From Streptomyces humidus (GTDB taxonomy: Bacteria; Actinomycetota; Actinomycetes; Streptomycetales; Streptomycetaceae), in NCBI RefSeq assembly GCF_014649655.1, contig NZ_BMTL01000019.1, forward strand, positions 1-64,000: a DNA stretch of 64,000 nucleotides. The letters are read 5' to 3'. Position 1 is the first letter of the stretch. Every line of letters begins with the position of its first letter. Both the position numbers and the translations under genes were made by a program. Positions 42,301 through 49,854 of the stretch are shown piece after piece. Below the pieces are notes generated by a model. The model had not been told where the DNA came from and did no database searches. It was given only the letters and a program-made list of their open reading frames with translations.

Positions 42301-45218
42301 TCGAGACGCAGTGAGTCCTGGCCGCTCTGCCACAGTCGCAGGGCGAGCGCGGTGACCGCCCGCCACAGCTGGTCCAGGCTGAGTCCGGGGGCCCGTCCGG
42401 CGCCGCCGCCGGCCCGTTGCTGCTCGAAGCGCAGCCAGGCGGTGAGCACCTCCTGGTAGAGGCCGGCGGGGCTGAGGGCGCGGCCCGCCCCTGCGACGGC
42501 GCGCAGCTGGTCGTCGTCGAGGTCGGCGACGAAGCCGAGGAGACGGGGGTTGCGGCACAGGGCGAGCAGGTCGGGGATGGCGTCGAGCAGATGGACCCGG
42601 CGGTCGGCGGCGCGGTCGTCGCCGTCGTAGCGGTTGACCAGGTAGGCGCGGATCTGCTGCGGGGTGAACTCCTGGACGGACAGCACCCGGCGGTGCGGGA
42701 GCAGGCCGACGCGTTCGCCGAGCGCGGTCAGCACCTGTCCCTGGGAGCGGAAGTGCTGGGTGCGGCTGCTGACGACGATCTTGGCGCTGTCGACGGCGGA
42801 GTCGAGCAGCACCTGGAGGCGTTCGGCGGCGCGGTCGTACGTCACCCGGGTGACGAGTTCGTCGAAGCCGTCGAAGAGGAGCACGATCCGGCCCTGCTGG
42901 AGCATGTACCGGAAGGCGCGCAGGTCGATGTTGTCGACCCCGTGGGCGGCGAGGTGGGCGGCGACCAGGCCCTCGAAGGAGTAGGCCCGGTCCAGTGCGT
43001 TCAGCTCCACCAGCAGCGGTACCAGGTGCGGGAGTTCGACGGGGATGCGGCGGGCCAGCTCGCGCAGGGCGAACGTCTTGCCGTGGCCGAAGTCGCCCAG
43101 CAGGAGCAGGAAGCGGCCCTGGTCGGAGTCGAGCAGGCGCAGCATGTCGTCGACCAGGCCGTCGCGGTCCTCGGCGTCGAGGCGCTCGATCTCGCGGTAG
43201 CGCTGGGGCAGGTACATGCCCGGCGGGTAACGCGGATCGGTGCGCAGCCGCTCGCTCTGGGCTCCGACGTACGCCCGCAGGTCGAGCAGGCCCTGGAACT
43301 CGGTGAAGCTGCGCACCCGGACGCCTCGGCGGCGGGCCTGGTCGCGCAGTTCCCGGGCGGGCGGCGGGCCGTCGTGGACGAGTTCGGCCTCGGTCTCGGA
43401 GTCCGCCGCGTGGACGAGGGCGACCACGCGCTCGACGTCCTGGTCGGTGGGGGTGCCGGTGTGGACGGCGACGCGCTGCTGCCGCACGAAGCCCGACTGG
43501 GTCCAGGTGACGAGGAGTTGGGGCACCGGTCCGGCCACCGGTCGGATCTGCGCGCCCTCGTGCCGGGTCCGGCACACCTCCGCGACCCGGGCCAGCAGTA
43601 TCTCGGCGGGGGACGGCACGGCGCGCGGCTCAGGGTCGGGGTCGGCGCCCGCGTCCGGTGTGCCGCCGGGAGCGTCGCCGGGGGCGCCGGCTGCCTCGTC
43701 GGGGGCGAGGGCGCGGTGGGCCCGTCGCCAGTCGGCCCGGGTGCGGCGCGGCTCGCCGGGGCCCGGCCAGACGGCCAGTTGGTCGCGGCCGATGCGCAGC
43801 AGCTGGTGCCGGGCGGGGCCGGCGGCGGCCAGCAGCGGCAGCTCGCCGACGGCGGTGGGCAGCACGGAGTGCGCGCCGGGGCCGGTCGGGCCGTGCAGCA
43901 GCAGATGCAGCCGGGGGGCGGTGAGCCGGGCCAGCACGTCGGTGTCGCGCAGCGGCCCCGAGCCGTCCGGGGCGCCTGCGCCGCGCAGCACGCCGGCGCG
44001 GGCGGTGCCGGGGGCGTGCCGCAGCGCGCCGATCCGCAGCCAGCCCTCCTCCTCGTAGGGCCGCAGCGCCTGCGCGAACCAGGCGGCCTGCTCGGGGCCC
44101 ACGAAGCCGTACTGGTCGTCGAGCCGGTGGCTGTACGCCATCGAGGAGTTGAGCCCGGCGACGACGGTGTGCAGTTCGGGCACGGGGAAGAGGGTCCACG
44201 GCTGATCGCTGTCGAAGACGGCGTCGAGCCCCTGGTAGAGCTCCTGGAAGAGCCGGGCGAAGTGCCGCCACTTGGGCCAGTACGGCGGCCGGGGCGGCAT
44301 CTCGTCCGCCTCGCAGGTGCTGAAGTAGGCCCGGCACGCGGCCTGGTTGACGTCGTGGCCCCCGGGGACGAGGGCCACCCGGTGCGGCTCGAGGCCGAGC
44401 AGCGCCCGCAGTCCGGTGAGGAAGGAGAGCGCCTGGTCGAACTCGCGGGGGCTGCCGGAGGCGGTGAGGTCGCCGGTGACGACGAGCAGATCGGGGCCGG
44501 GCGCGCCCGCGTCGGTGAGCTCGACGAGGTCGCCCCAGATCGCCGCCTGCAGTTCGGCCGGGTCCTGACCGCGTCCGAAGGCGGGCCCGGCCAGCTGCAG
44601 CACGGTGACCGCGTCACGGGTCGCCGGGGCTCCGGCGACGCGCGGGTAGCCGGGCGGCGCGGCGGGCCTGCGCCGTCCGGCCCAGCCGGTCCGCCCGAGC
44701 GGCCGGCCGGTCCGCGGCGCGACCGGGGCCGGCGCGGCGGGCGGCCCGGGCTGTCCGTCGCCGGGGTAGCCGGGCCGCAGGCTGGGCCGGGCCCGGCCGT
44801 CGAGGGCCTGGCGCACCCGGGTGAGCAGCAGGTCGCGGGCGGCGGACGGGTCGGTCACCGGCACCAGGTCCACATAGGTGAGGGTCGCCAGGAGCCCCTC
44901 CACCGGGATGTCCTCGACCCGGACGGTGATCAGCCGGCGCTCGGGCACGTCCGGGTCGGCGCGCAGGGCGGCCTGCCACTCCATGCGGCCGTACCGGGAG
45001 CGCTCGTAGTTGCGCGAGAGGACGGCGATGACGGCCGCGGACTCGCTCACCCCGCGGTCCATGAAGTCGACGAAGTTGGTGCCCGGCACGAAGTCCCAGG
45101 CCTGCACGACGGTCCGGTATCCGGCCTCCTCCAGTGTCCAGGCGATCCAGGACGCCCAGCGCTCGTCCGCCGGCGAGTAGCTGACGAAGAAGTCCAACGG
45201 CTCCGTGTCACCGCTCAT
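39381..45218 (-). CDS. TIR / metallophosphoesterase-like / NACHT / pentapeptide / WD40 multidomain NLR-like protein
   Basis: A 1945-residue protein. Domains in order: TIR (about 8-145; DFFVSYSPADERWASWI, and RMEWQAAL supplying the conserved Glu); a Pro-rich linker; a calcineurin-like phosphoesterase fold (about 205-450) with degenerate metal sites; an uncharacterised domain (540-665); NACHT (Walker A GDFGHGKT near 708-715, Walker B LLFDGFDEL near 781-789); a helical region; ten or so pentapeptide repeats (about 1100-1185, ADLxxA pattern); and 15 WD40 repeats (about 1240-1890) ending in a conserved tail. This is the plan of bacterial NLR-like sensors: WD40 sensing, NACHT oligomerisation, TIR NADase output, used in anti-phage or conflict signalling (inferred). 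ATG 45218 is preferred over 45233 because GGGGGAA precedes it. Confidence 0.9.
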   Translation of the reverse strand: MSGDTEPLDFFVSYSPADERWASWIAWTLEEAGYRTVVQAWDFVPGTNFVDFMDRGVSESAAVIAVLSRNYERSRYGRMEWQAALRADPDVPERRLITVRVEDIPVEGLLATLTYVDLVPVTDPSAARDLLLTRVRQALDGRARPSLRPGYPGDGQPGPPAAPAPVAPRTGRPLGRTGWAGRRRPAAPPGYPRVAGAPATRDAVTVLQLAGPAFGRGQDPAELQAAIWGDLVELTDAGAPGPDLLVVTGDLTASGSPREFDQALSFLTGLRALLGLEPHRVALVPGGHDVNQAACRAYFSTCEADEMPPRPPYWPKWRHFARLFQELYQGLDAVFDSDQPWTLFPVPELHTVVAGLNSSMAYSHRLDDQYGFVGPEQAAWFAQALRPYEEEGWLRIGALRHAPGTARAGVLRGAGAPDGSGPLRDTDVLARLTAPRLHLLLHGPTGPGAHSVLPTAVGELPLLAAAGPARHQLLRIGRDQLAVWPGPGEPRRTRADWRRAHRALAPDEAAGAPGDAPGGTPDAGADPDPEPRAVPSPAEILLARVAEVCRTRHEGAQIRPVAGPVPQLLVTWTQSGFVRQQRVAVHTGTPTDQDVERVVALVHAADSETEAELVHDGPPPARELRDQARRRGVRVRSFTEFQGLLDLRAYVGAQSERLRTDPRYPPGMYLPQRYREIERLDAEDRDGLVDDMLRLLDSDQGRFLLLLGDFGHGKTFALRELARRIPVELPHLVPLLVELNALDRAYSFEGLVAAHLAAHGVDNIDLRAFRYMLQQGRIVLLFDGFDELVTRVTYDRAAERLQVLLDSAVDSAKIVVSSRTQHFRSQGQVLTALGERVGLLPHRRVLSVQEFTPQQIRAYLVNRYDGDDRAADRRVHLLDAIPDLLALCRNPRLLGFVADLDDDQLRAVAGAGRALSPAGLYQEVLTAWLRFEQQRAGGGAGRAPGLSLDQLWRAVTALALRLWQSGQDSLRLDELTDVAETLTGLADSRLSVPQAAHAVGSGSLLVRGDDGVFRFIHGSVVEWLIARECALRLAAGDSTLLGRRGLSRLAVEFLCDLADHRACQEWAEGVLDEQDSGGAEVSRANAVKILSRLRVPAHTDLRGAALGGEDLSYRDFSGVDLTRADLTDARLVGANLSGAVLRDARLTGARLDGADLSGADLRGADLRRARLIRTDLTGARVEGGNWRRAALIGATTGAGLPDTPELAAAAFAPGMSVDSGFRPCAVGVPYGFDMRTSRLPEPISYSPDGELLAVGSEDGGVLVCDAVTGTALRTLQGHTDRVYAVKFRARVLATGGADGTVRLWDPVSGACRHVLRIHDAGVWPVVLDAAGALLATGDADGVVTLWDTATGRPLHRLPGHSAPVYTVAFAADGRTLVTGDASAAVRLWDLADGRLLGALPGHRGAVFRARFSPDGTLLATGDMGDGRAGTVRVWDVAGRRVLHTFDGHAGRVYTLDFHPGGRFLVSGDTEGEVRLWDLAAGAGAGVLGGCRGAVYQVLFDPEGTLLAAGDSQGVVRLWRVDPQGDPVAVPLTRRPPEHRGSVWVCKFRPAGEGTAGPAGAGLAPDSGSLLVTGGNDGVVRLWDPATGQGRRILRGHGRRIATLSFSADGSMLAAGGNDGVVRLWHTSSGRRLRELAGHSDRLVSAVFSPGGPLLATASSDGDMYLWNAETGEYQREMDVETDHVWAEAFSPDGELLATANDDDTVCLWYRATGAHVVTIGEHFGRVRSIGFRPDGAVLATGCDDRKVRLWDVAERRVTAVLDGHADRVYAVTFAADGSWLASASWDGRAVIWRDGAAVHRLTGHTGKLWTAAAHPRRPLLATAGDDRTVRLWDARTGREAAVLTGHTGRVLAVSFSPDGSLLASGGEDGTVRLWEVPADGPVALRAVLVGLPGGWAALAPSGGYKYEGDVTGEFWHAVGMCRFEPGELDGHLPGVREVPLEEPLR

Positions 45219-45370
45219 CTGACGTTCCCCCATGTCTTCATGATGCAGTGAACGAGCGTCGGCATGAACTGTTTTCGCAGCCGCGGGGGCGGCCGGTGGG
45301 CCCCCGCGGCGAATCTGTCCCGAAGCAGCCCCTGGTCACACGGACGCACAACTGTGCGACCCTTCCCCTC

Positions 45371-46636
45371 GTGCGTGTCTTACGGCGTCTGCATGTCCTG
45401 GACCGGGTGGCGATCGCCCTCCTGGCGACCGGGCTGGCCTGCGTGGCCACGGGGTTGCTGCCCACCGGTTCCGCGTCCGGTGCGATGACCCGGATCGCGC
45501 CGCTGCTGGCGTTCCTGGGCACGGTGATCGTGCTCGCCGAACTCACCAGCAGGGCCGAGGTGTTCGACGTGGTGGCGGCGCGGATCGCGCGGGCGGGCCG
45601 GGGCAGCCGCCCGCTGCTGTTCCTGCTGTGCGTGGCCTTCGCGTCGGTCACGACGATCTCCCTGAACCTGGACACCACGGCTGTGCTCCTGACGCCCGTG
45701 ATGCTGGCGCTGGCCTCCCGGGTCGGGATCGCGGCCCTCCCGCTGGCGATGACGACGGTCTGGCTCGCCAACACCGCGAGCCTGCTGCTCCCCGTCTCGA
45801 ACCTGACCAACCTGCTGGCCGCGGACCGGGTGGCGCTGTCCTCGCTGGGGCTGGCGGGCCGGATGTGGGCTCCGCAGCTGGCGGCGATCGCCGTGACCAC
45901 GGCCTGGCTGTGGGTCTTCTTCTGGCGCCCCGCGCGCCGCACGGACGCGGAGGCACGGCGGCGGGAGCGGGGCGGGCCGGGCGCGGTCCGCGTCGGGCAG
46001 GAGGAAGGGCCGGCGAAAGCCGGGCGGTATGTGCCGCCCGCGGCGCACCGCCCGGCCGACCCGGTGCTCTTCCGCGCCTGCGCTCTCGCCTGCGGCGGCT
46101 TCCTGCTGGCCATCCTGGTCGCCGACGTGCCGTTGTGGACGGCGTCCGCGACGGCGGCGGCGGTGGCCGTCACGGCGTTCGCGCTGCGGGAGCGCACGGC
46201 GCTGCGGTGGTCCCTGGTGCCGTGGCGGCTGCTGGTGATGGTGCCGGGGATGTTCCTCGTGGTGGAGACCGTCACCGCGCACGGCCTGCACGGCCTGCTG
46301 GCCGCCGCGGTCGGCGACGACGACGGCGTCCTGGGCCGGTTCCGCGCGGCGGCCGTCGGCGCGGGGCTCTCGAACGTCCTGAACAATCTGCCCGTCTATC
46401 TGGCCGGCGAGGGGGCGGTGCCGGTCGGCAACCACGAGCAGCTCCTCGCGCTCCTGATCGGCACCAACGCCGGCCCGGTGGTCACTCCGTGGGCCTCCCT
46501 GGCGACCCTTCTGTGGTACGAGCGCTGCGTCGCGCACGGCGTGCGGGTGCCGCTGGCCCGGCTGGTCGGCACGGGGGCGGTACTGGCCGTCACGGCGGTG
46601 ACGGCGTCGGTGGCGGCCCTGGCCCTCACCCGGTAG
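45371..46636 (+). CDS. SLC13/ArsB-type membrane transporter
   Basis: A 421-residue membrane protein with about eleven helices. It has the ion-transporter signature region SLNLDTTAVLLTPVMLALA followed by NTASLLLPVSNLTNLL, and a mirrored second half ending NVLNNLPVYLAG and GTNAGPVVTPWASLATLLW. This pattern belongs to the ArsB/NhaD/SLC13 superfamily of anion or citrate/arsenite transporters. The substrate cannot be told, and no ars genes are nearby. The start is uncertain: GTG 45371 puts one short n-region before the first helix, whereas the open frame reaches GTG 45248 through sequence with weak codon bias. Divergent from the TIR-NACHT gene. Confidence 0.8.
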   Translation: MRVLRRLHVLDRVAIALLATGLACVATGLLPTGSASGAMTRIAPLLAFLGTVIVLAELTSRAEVFDVVAARIARAGRGSRPLLFLLCVAFASVTTISLNLDTTAVLLTPVMLALASRVGIAALPLAMTTVWLANTASLLLPVSNLTNLLAADRVALSSLGLAGRMWAPQLAAIAVTTAWLWVFFWRPARRTDAEARRRERGGPGAVRVGQEEGPAKAGRYVPPAAHRPADPVLFRACALACGGFLLAILVADVPLWTASATAAAVAVTAFALRERTALRWSLVPWRLLVMVPGMFLVVETVTAHGLHGLLAAAVGDDDGVLGRFRAAAVGAGLSNVLNNLPVYLAGEGAVPVGNHEQLLALLIGTNAGPVVTPWASLATLLWYERCVAHGVRVPLARLVGTGAVLAVTAVTASVAALALTR

Positions 46637-46735
46637 CCGTGGTGCCGCCACCCCGTGGTCACGGCGCGCCCGCCCGGTGTCCGCGGCGTCCTCACCCGGC
46701 AGCCGAGGCGCCGTCGCACGACGGCCGTCGCGTCC

Positions 46736-47626
46736 TCACCCGGCGGCCGTCGTCCCGGCCCGCCCCTGCGGCGCGCTGCCGAGGAGGGGGGTCACGGCCG
46801 CCACCATGTCCAGCAGGGACGGCAGGATCTCGGGACGGCCGGCGACGAAGGAGCGGTCCGTGTCGGGGCCGGTGAAGCCGGCCGTGAACTCGCCGCCGTC
46901 CAGCCGGCGCAGGACCACCCCGGCCTCCCGGGCCAGCAGGGCGCCGGCCGGCAGGTCGATGGCCTCGGCGCGGTAGCCGACGAAGCCGTCGATGTCGCCC
47001 CTGGCCAGCATGGCCCAGGCGACCAGCGGCGCCCAGAGCTGGAGCAGCCGGCGGGCGCGCAGCTCCAGGCCGTGCCGCAGGACGCGGACGGCCGGATCGT
47101 CACGGCGGACCGCGTGTCCCTGGGTCCAGGCCAGCAGCGGCCCCGCGGGGGACTGCGGCCGACGCGCCGGGGCGAGCGGGCCGGCCGGGCCGTGCGCGCC
47201 CGCCCCGTGCCGGGCCGTCCAGGTCCGTCCGGTCACCGGGTCGTGCACCACGCCGACCACCGGCGCCCCCTCCACGCACAGGGCGACGCCGACCACGTAG
47301 ACGGGCAGGCCGATCACCACGTTGTTGCTGCCGTCGAGCGGGTCCACCAGCCAGGTGCGGCCGCCGCCCCCGCCGTCGCCACCGCCCAGGTCGCCGGCCT
47401 CCTCGGCGAGGACGCGGTCGTGCGGGAAGTCGGCGCGGATCCGGTCGACGACCATGCTCTCGGCCAGCAGGTCGAGGTCGGTGACGACGTCCCCGAGGGC
47501 GCCCTTGGGACGGGCCGCGAACCCGTCGGGGAACCGCGACCGCAGCAGCGCCCCGGCCGCCTCGGCGGCCGCCACCGCCGTCCGGCACTCGGCGGTGAAG
47601 TCAGACGGACGGGGGGTGTGCCTCAT
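46736..47626 (-). CDS. Inositol-monophosphatase family protein
   Basis: A 296-residue member of the IMPase/FIG superfamily. Metal-binding residues appear in EEAGD (first Glu) and WLVDPLDGSNN (the DPxDGT/S motif), with a late AEAIDLPAGALLAREAG in the position of the usual WDxAAG. Substrate could be inositol phosphate, PAP, NADP-like or another sugar phosphate; it departs from canonical IMPases at the last motif. AGGAGG stands just before the ATG at 47624-47626. It overlaps the upstream HxH-protein gene by 26 bp and ends the three-gene cassette that starts with a two-TM protein. Confidence 0.85.
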   Translation of the reverse strand: MRHTPRPSDFTAECRTAVAAAEAAGALLRSRFPDGFAARPKGALGDVVTDLDLLAESMVVDRIRADFPHDRVLAEEAGDLGGGDGGGGGRTWLVDPLDGSNNVVIGLPVYVVGVALCVEGAPVVGVVHDPVTGRTWTARHGAGAHGPAGPLAPARRPQSPAGPLLAWTQGHAVRRDDPAVRVLRHGLELRARRLLQLWAPLVAWAMLARGDIDGFVGYRAEAIDLPAGALLAREAGVVLRRLDGGEFTAGFTGPDTDRSFVAGRPEILPSLLDMVAAVTPLLGSAPQGRAGTTAAG

Positions 47627-48260
47627 GGATCCTCCTGAGCGCGGCCTGGGCGATCCGGACGGTCTGGGCCGCGTCGCACATCCTGCGGACCACCCGGTGG
47701 CCCGGAGCCCGTATCGGGCCCAGGGAGAGGTCCGCCCGGCCGGGCAGCGTCCGCCCCAGCACCAGGGTGGCGGTCGGACGGCCGTCCGGCACCACGGTGG
47801 TGTGGAACTCGCCCGCCGGAAGGGCGTAGGTCTGCCCCCGTGAGCTCGACTGTTCGGCGCCCGGCAGACAGCGCACCAGCCGTCGGGTGGGCCGCAGTTC
47901 GTCCACCCCGGACGGTGCGCTGTGCACCTCGAACACACGGTGGGTGGGCCGCGCCGCCTCCTCGGTCACCTCCATCCGCCGGTTGTTCAGCTCCCCGTAC
48001 AGCACCGTGCTCGTCAACTCCCAGCTGTGCGAGTGCACTTGGTGGCCGGTCAGGATGGGGTCGGCCGGTCCGAAGACATGCACGCACACGCCCTGCGCCC
48101 CGTCGCGCAGGACGGGCAGGCAGACGAACCCCAGCGGATGACGCACCGCGCGCAGCGCCCGGCCGCCGGAGACGACGCCCTCGAGTTGCGCTGCGGCGTG
48201 CCGCACCAGCTCGACGGTCGCACCCCGCCGCGCGGCCCGTTCCAGGGCCGGGTAGTCCAT
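47601..48260 (-). CDS. Hypothetical cupin-like protein
   Basis: A 219-residue soluble protein. It contains GHQVHSHSWELTSTVLYGEL, an HxH...E arrangement in a beta-rich setting like cupin or cysteine-dioxygenase-like metal sites, and a second histidine-bearing strand at ALPAGEFHTTVV. No closer family is recognised. The ATG at 48258-48260 follows GGGAG by four bases; the GTG immediately upstream (48263) is too close to that site. It lies 45 bp after the two-TM protein gene and overlaps the IMPase-like gene, so the three are one operon. Confidence 0.7.
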   Translation of the reverse strand: MDYPALERAARRGATVELVRHAAAQLEGVVSGGRALRAVRHPLGFVCLPVLRDGAQGVCVHVFGPADPILTGHQVHSHSWELTSTVLYGELNNRRMEVTEEAARPTHRVFEVHSAPSGVDELRPTRRLVRCLPGAEQSSSRGQTYALPAGEFHTTVVPDGRPTATLVLGRTLPGRADLSLGPIRAPGHRVVRRMCDAAQTVRIAQAALRRIHEAHPPSV

Positions 48261-48304
48261 CACTCTCCCGAAGGCCTCTCGTCAGGATCCGGCGGAGGAC
48301 GCGC

Positions 48305-49258
48305 TCACCGGCGGTAGGGGTCCTCCGCACGCAGCGCCTTGTCGATGACGTCGGCGACGTCGCGGTCGGTGAAACCGGCCGGCAACGCCAGTCCGAGCCG
48401 GTCGAGCAGACGTCTGACCTCGTCGACGGTCGGCTCCTCGCTCAGCGGGGTCGCCTCCCGCAGATCGAGCTTGACCGCCTGCTCGCGGCTCTGGTGCAAC
48501 TCGGTGACGTAGTAGTCGTACAGCGGCCGTCCCCGCTCCACGAACAGGCTGACGCGGCGCGGGTCGTCCTGGGTGATGATCAGGCAGGTGTCGGACAGGT
48601 CGAAGCGCAACGCCGGAGCCACGGAACTGAGATGGACGTCGATCTCCAGGGTGTCCAGCCGTTGCCGGTGCCAACTGGCGGCCACGACGGTTGCGTAGGA
48701 CTCCTTGCGGGTGCGTTCCGGCGTCCAGCCGTCGCCGTCCCCGTGTCCGAAGGTGCGCCGGAAGCGCGCGTAGGCCTCGCACACCTTGTCGTCGGCCGGG
48801 TCGACGATGTCGATCTTCATGCTGAGCGAGCGGCGCTGCCGCTGCGCCTCCAGCACGCACTCGGGCAGGGTGACCGCGCGCAGATAGGTCCCGGTGCCGC
48901 CCTTGAACACCCAGCGGCTGGTGCTGCGCCGGGCCCGCTCGTGCGCCTGCCCCACCTCCGGACCGGTCAGCGTGCGGACCATGGCCAGGTCCTCGATCGC
49001 CCGGCCGGTCCCGGCGGTGGCGGCCCGGATGTCGGCCATCCGGCGCCGGCGCTCGGTCAGCGAGCCGTAGACCAGCGCGGCCAGCACCAGGAGGATGGAG
49101 CCGGTGACGATGTCGTCGTCGAAGTCCTTGTCCGTGATGTCCAGCAGCCCCACGGTGAGGGCCACGGCGATCGCCACGAGGCCGTCCGCGTTGCGGACCG
49201 CCCAGGCGATCGACTCCTCGAGACGACGTCCCGACGGCTGCGGTGCACTGCGCGACAC
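48305..49258 (-). CDS. Hypothetical protein with two N-terminal membrane helices
   Basis: A 317-residue protein. Two membrane helices near residues 25-43 and 54-69 are separated by an acidic loop (DITDKDFDDD), then comes a roughly 240-residue cytoplasmic domain with WVFKGGTGTYLRAVTLP, a string of basic residues and FVERGRPLYDYYVTEL. The arrangement resembles small two-TM effectors in nucleotide-sensing conflict systems, but the domain is not recognised. The GTG at 49256-49258 is selected because GGGGGAGG lies six bases upstream; the GTG at 49264 directly abuts that site. First gene of the cassette with the cupin-like and IMPase-like genes. Confidence 0.7.
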   Translation of the reverse strand: MSRSAPQPSGRRLEESIAWAVRNADGLVAIAVALTVGLLDITDKDFDDDIVTGSILLVLAALVYGSLTERRRRMADIRAATAGTGRAIEDLAMVRTLTGPEVGQAHERARRSTSRWVFKGGTGTYLRAVTLPECVLEAQRQRRSLSMKIDIVDPADDKVCEAYARFRRTFGHGDGDGWTPERTRKESYATVVAASWHRQRLDTLEIDVHLSSVAPALRFDLSDTCLIITQDDPRRVSLFVERGRPLYDYYVTELHQSREQAVKLDLREATPLSEEPTVDEVRRLLDRLGLALPAGFTDRDVADVIDKALRAEDPYRR

Positions 49259-49332
49259 GACCACCCTCCCCCGACGGCGGACTCCATGGTAGGAGCAGTC
49301 GGCCCCGGACGGCTACGGTGCGTGAATCGGCC

Positions 49333-49854
49333 TCAACGGCGCGCTTTCGACGGCGACGGCGTACTGGACCGCGTGCCGGGCAGGGTCGACCGCGTGTCCC
49401 GCGCGCTCGGCGTCGGACCCGTGCCGAGGGTGCGGTCCGTGCCCGGGACATCGGTGCCGACGCGCGCAGCCGGGGTGTCGGGGGCGCGTGTGTCGGCCGC
49501 CCCCCGGGTAGGGCGCTGGGCGCTGTCCGACGGGGTCGTGGCCGGCCCGGGCAGGGGTCCGGTCGACGGCCCGCCGGTCACCGCGGGCGGGGCGAGCGGC
49601 ACCGACGGGCGCACGGGCGCGTCGGACGCCGTCAGACGCAGCGGCAGCAGGACGGCGAAGACCGTGACCGCGCACGCCGCTCCGACCCCGGCCGCGGTGC
49701 GCAGCGTCCGGCGGCGCACCGCACCGCGACGGATCTCCTCGTAACGGCCGGGCGGCGGACCGAGGTGGCCGGCGGGGGGTCGCAGGATGACGGTCAGGGG
49801 GTCGTCGGGGTCGAGGTCCGGGCCGTCGTCGAAGTCGTCAGCCGGTGTGATCAA
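49333..49854 (-). CDS. Single-TM, Pro/Thr-rich protein; candidate anti-sigma factor partner
   Basis: A 173-residue protein: an acidic cytoplasmic N-terminus of about 50 residues (DDFDDGPDLDPDD), one membrane helix (GVGAACAVTVFAVLLPL) and a roughly 100-residue outer tail rich in Pro, Thr and Ser. It begins at TTG 49852-49854 with a strong GAGGAGA site and overlaps the sigma-factor gene by 17 bp. Position and topology suggest a membrane-bound regulator of the ECF sigma factor, but no zinc-binding anti-sigma motif (HxxxCxxC) is visible. Alternatively it may be an unrelated surface protein. Last gene of the sortase operon. Confidence 0.7.
   Translation of the reverse strand: MITPADDFDDGPDLDPDDPLTVILRPPAGHLGPPPGRYEEIRRGAVRRRTLRTAAGVGAACAVTVFAVLLPLRLTASDAPVRPSVPLAPPAVTGGPSTGPLPGPATTPSDSAQRPTRGAADTRAPDTPAARVGTDVPGTDRTLGTGPTPSARDTRSTLPGTRSSTPSPSKARR

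Noticed and set aside
42417..45251. Long plus-strand open frame opposite the TIR/NACHT half of the large gene
   Set aside because: No recognisable domain and codon usage of a shadow frame, while the minus strand carries clear TIR, NACHT and WD40 motifs.
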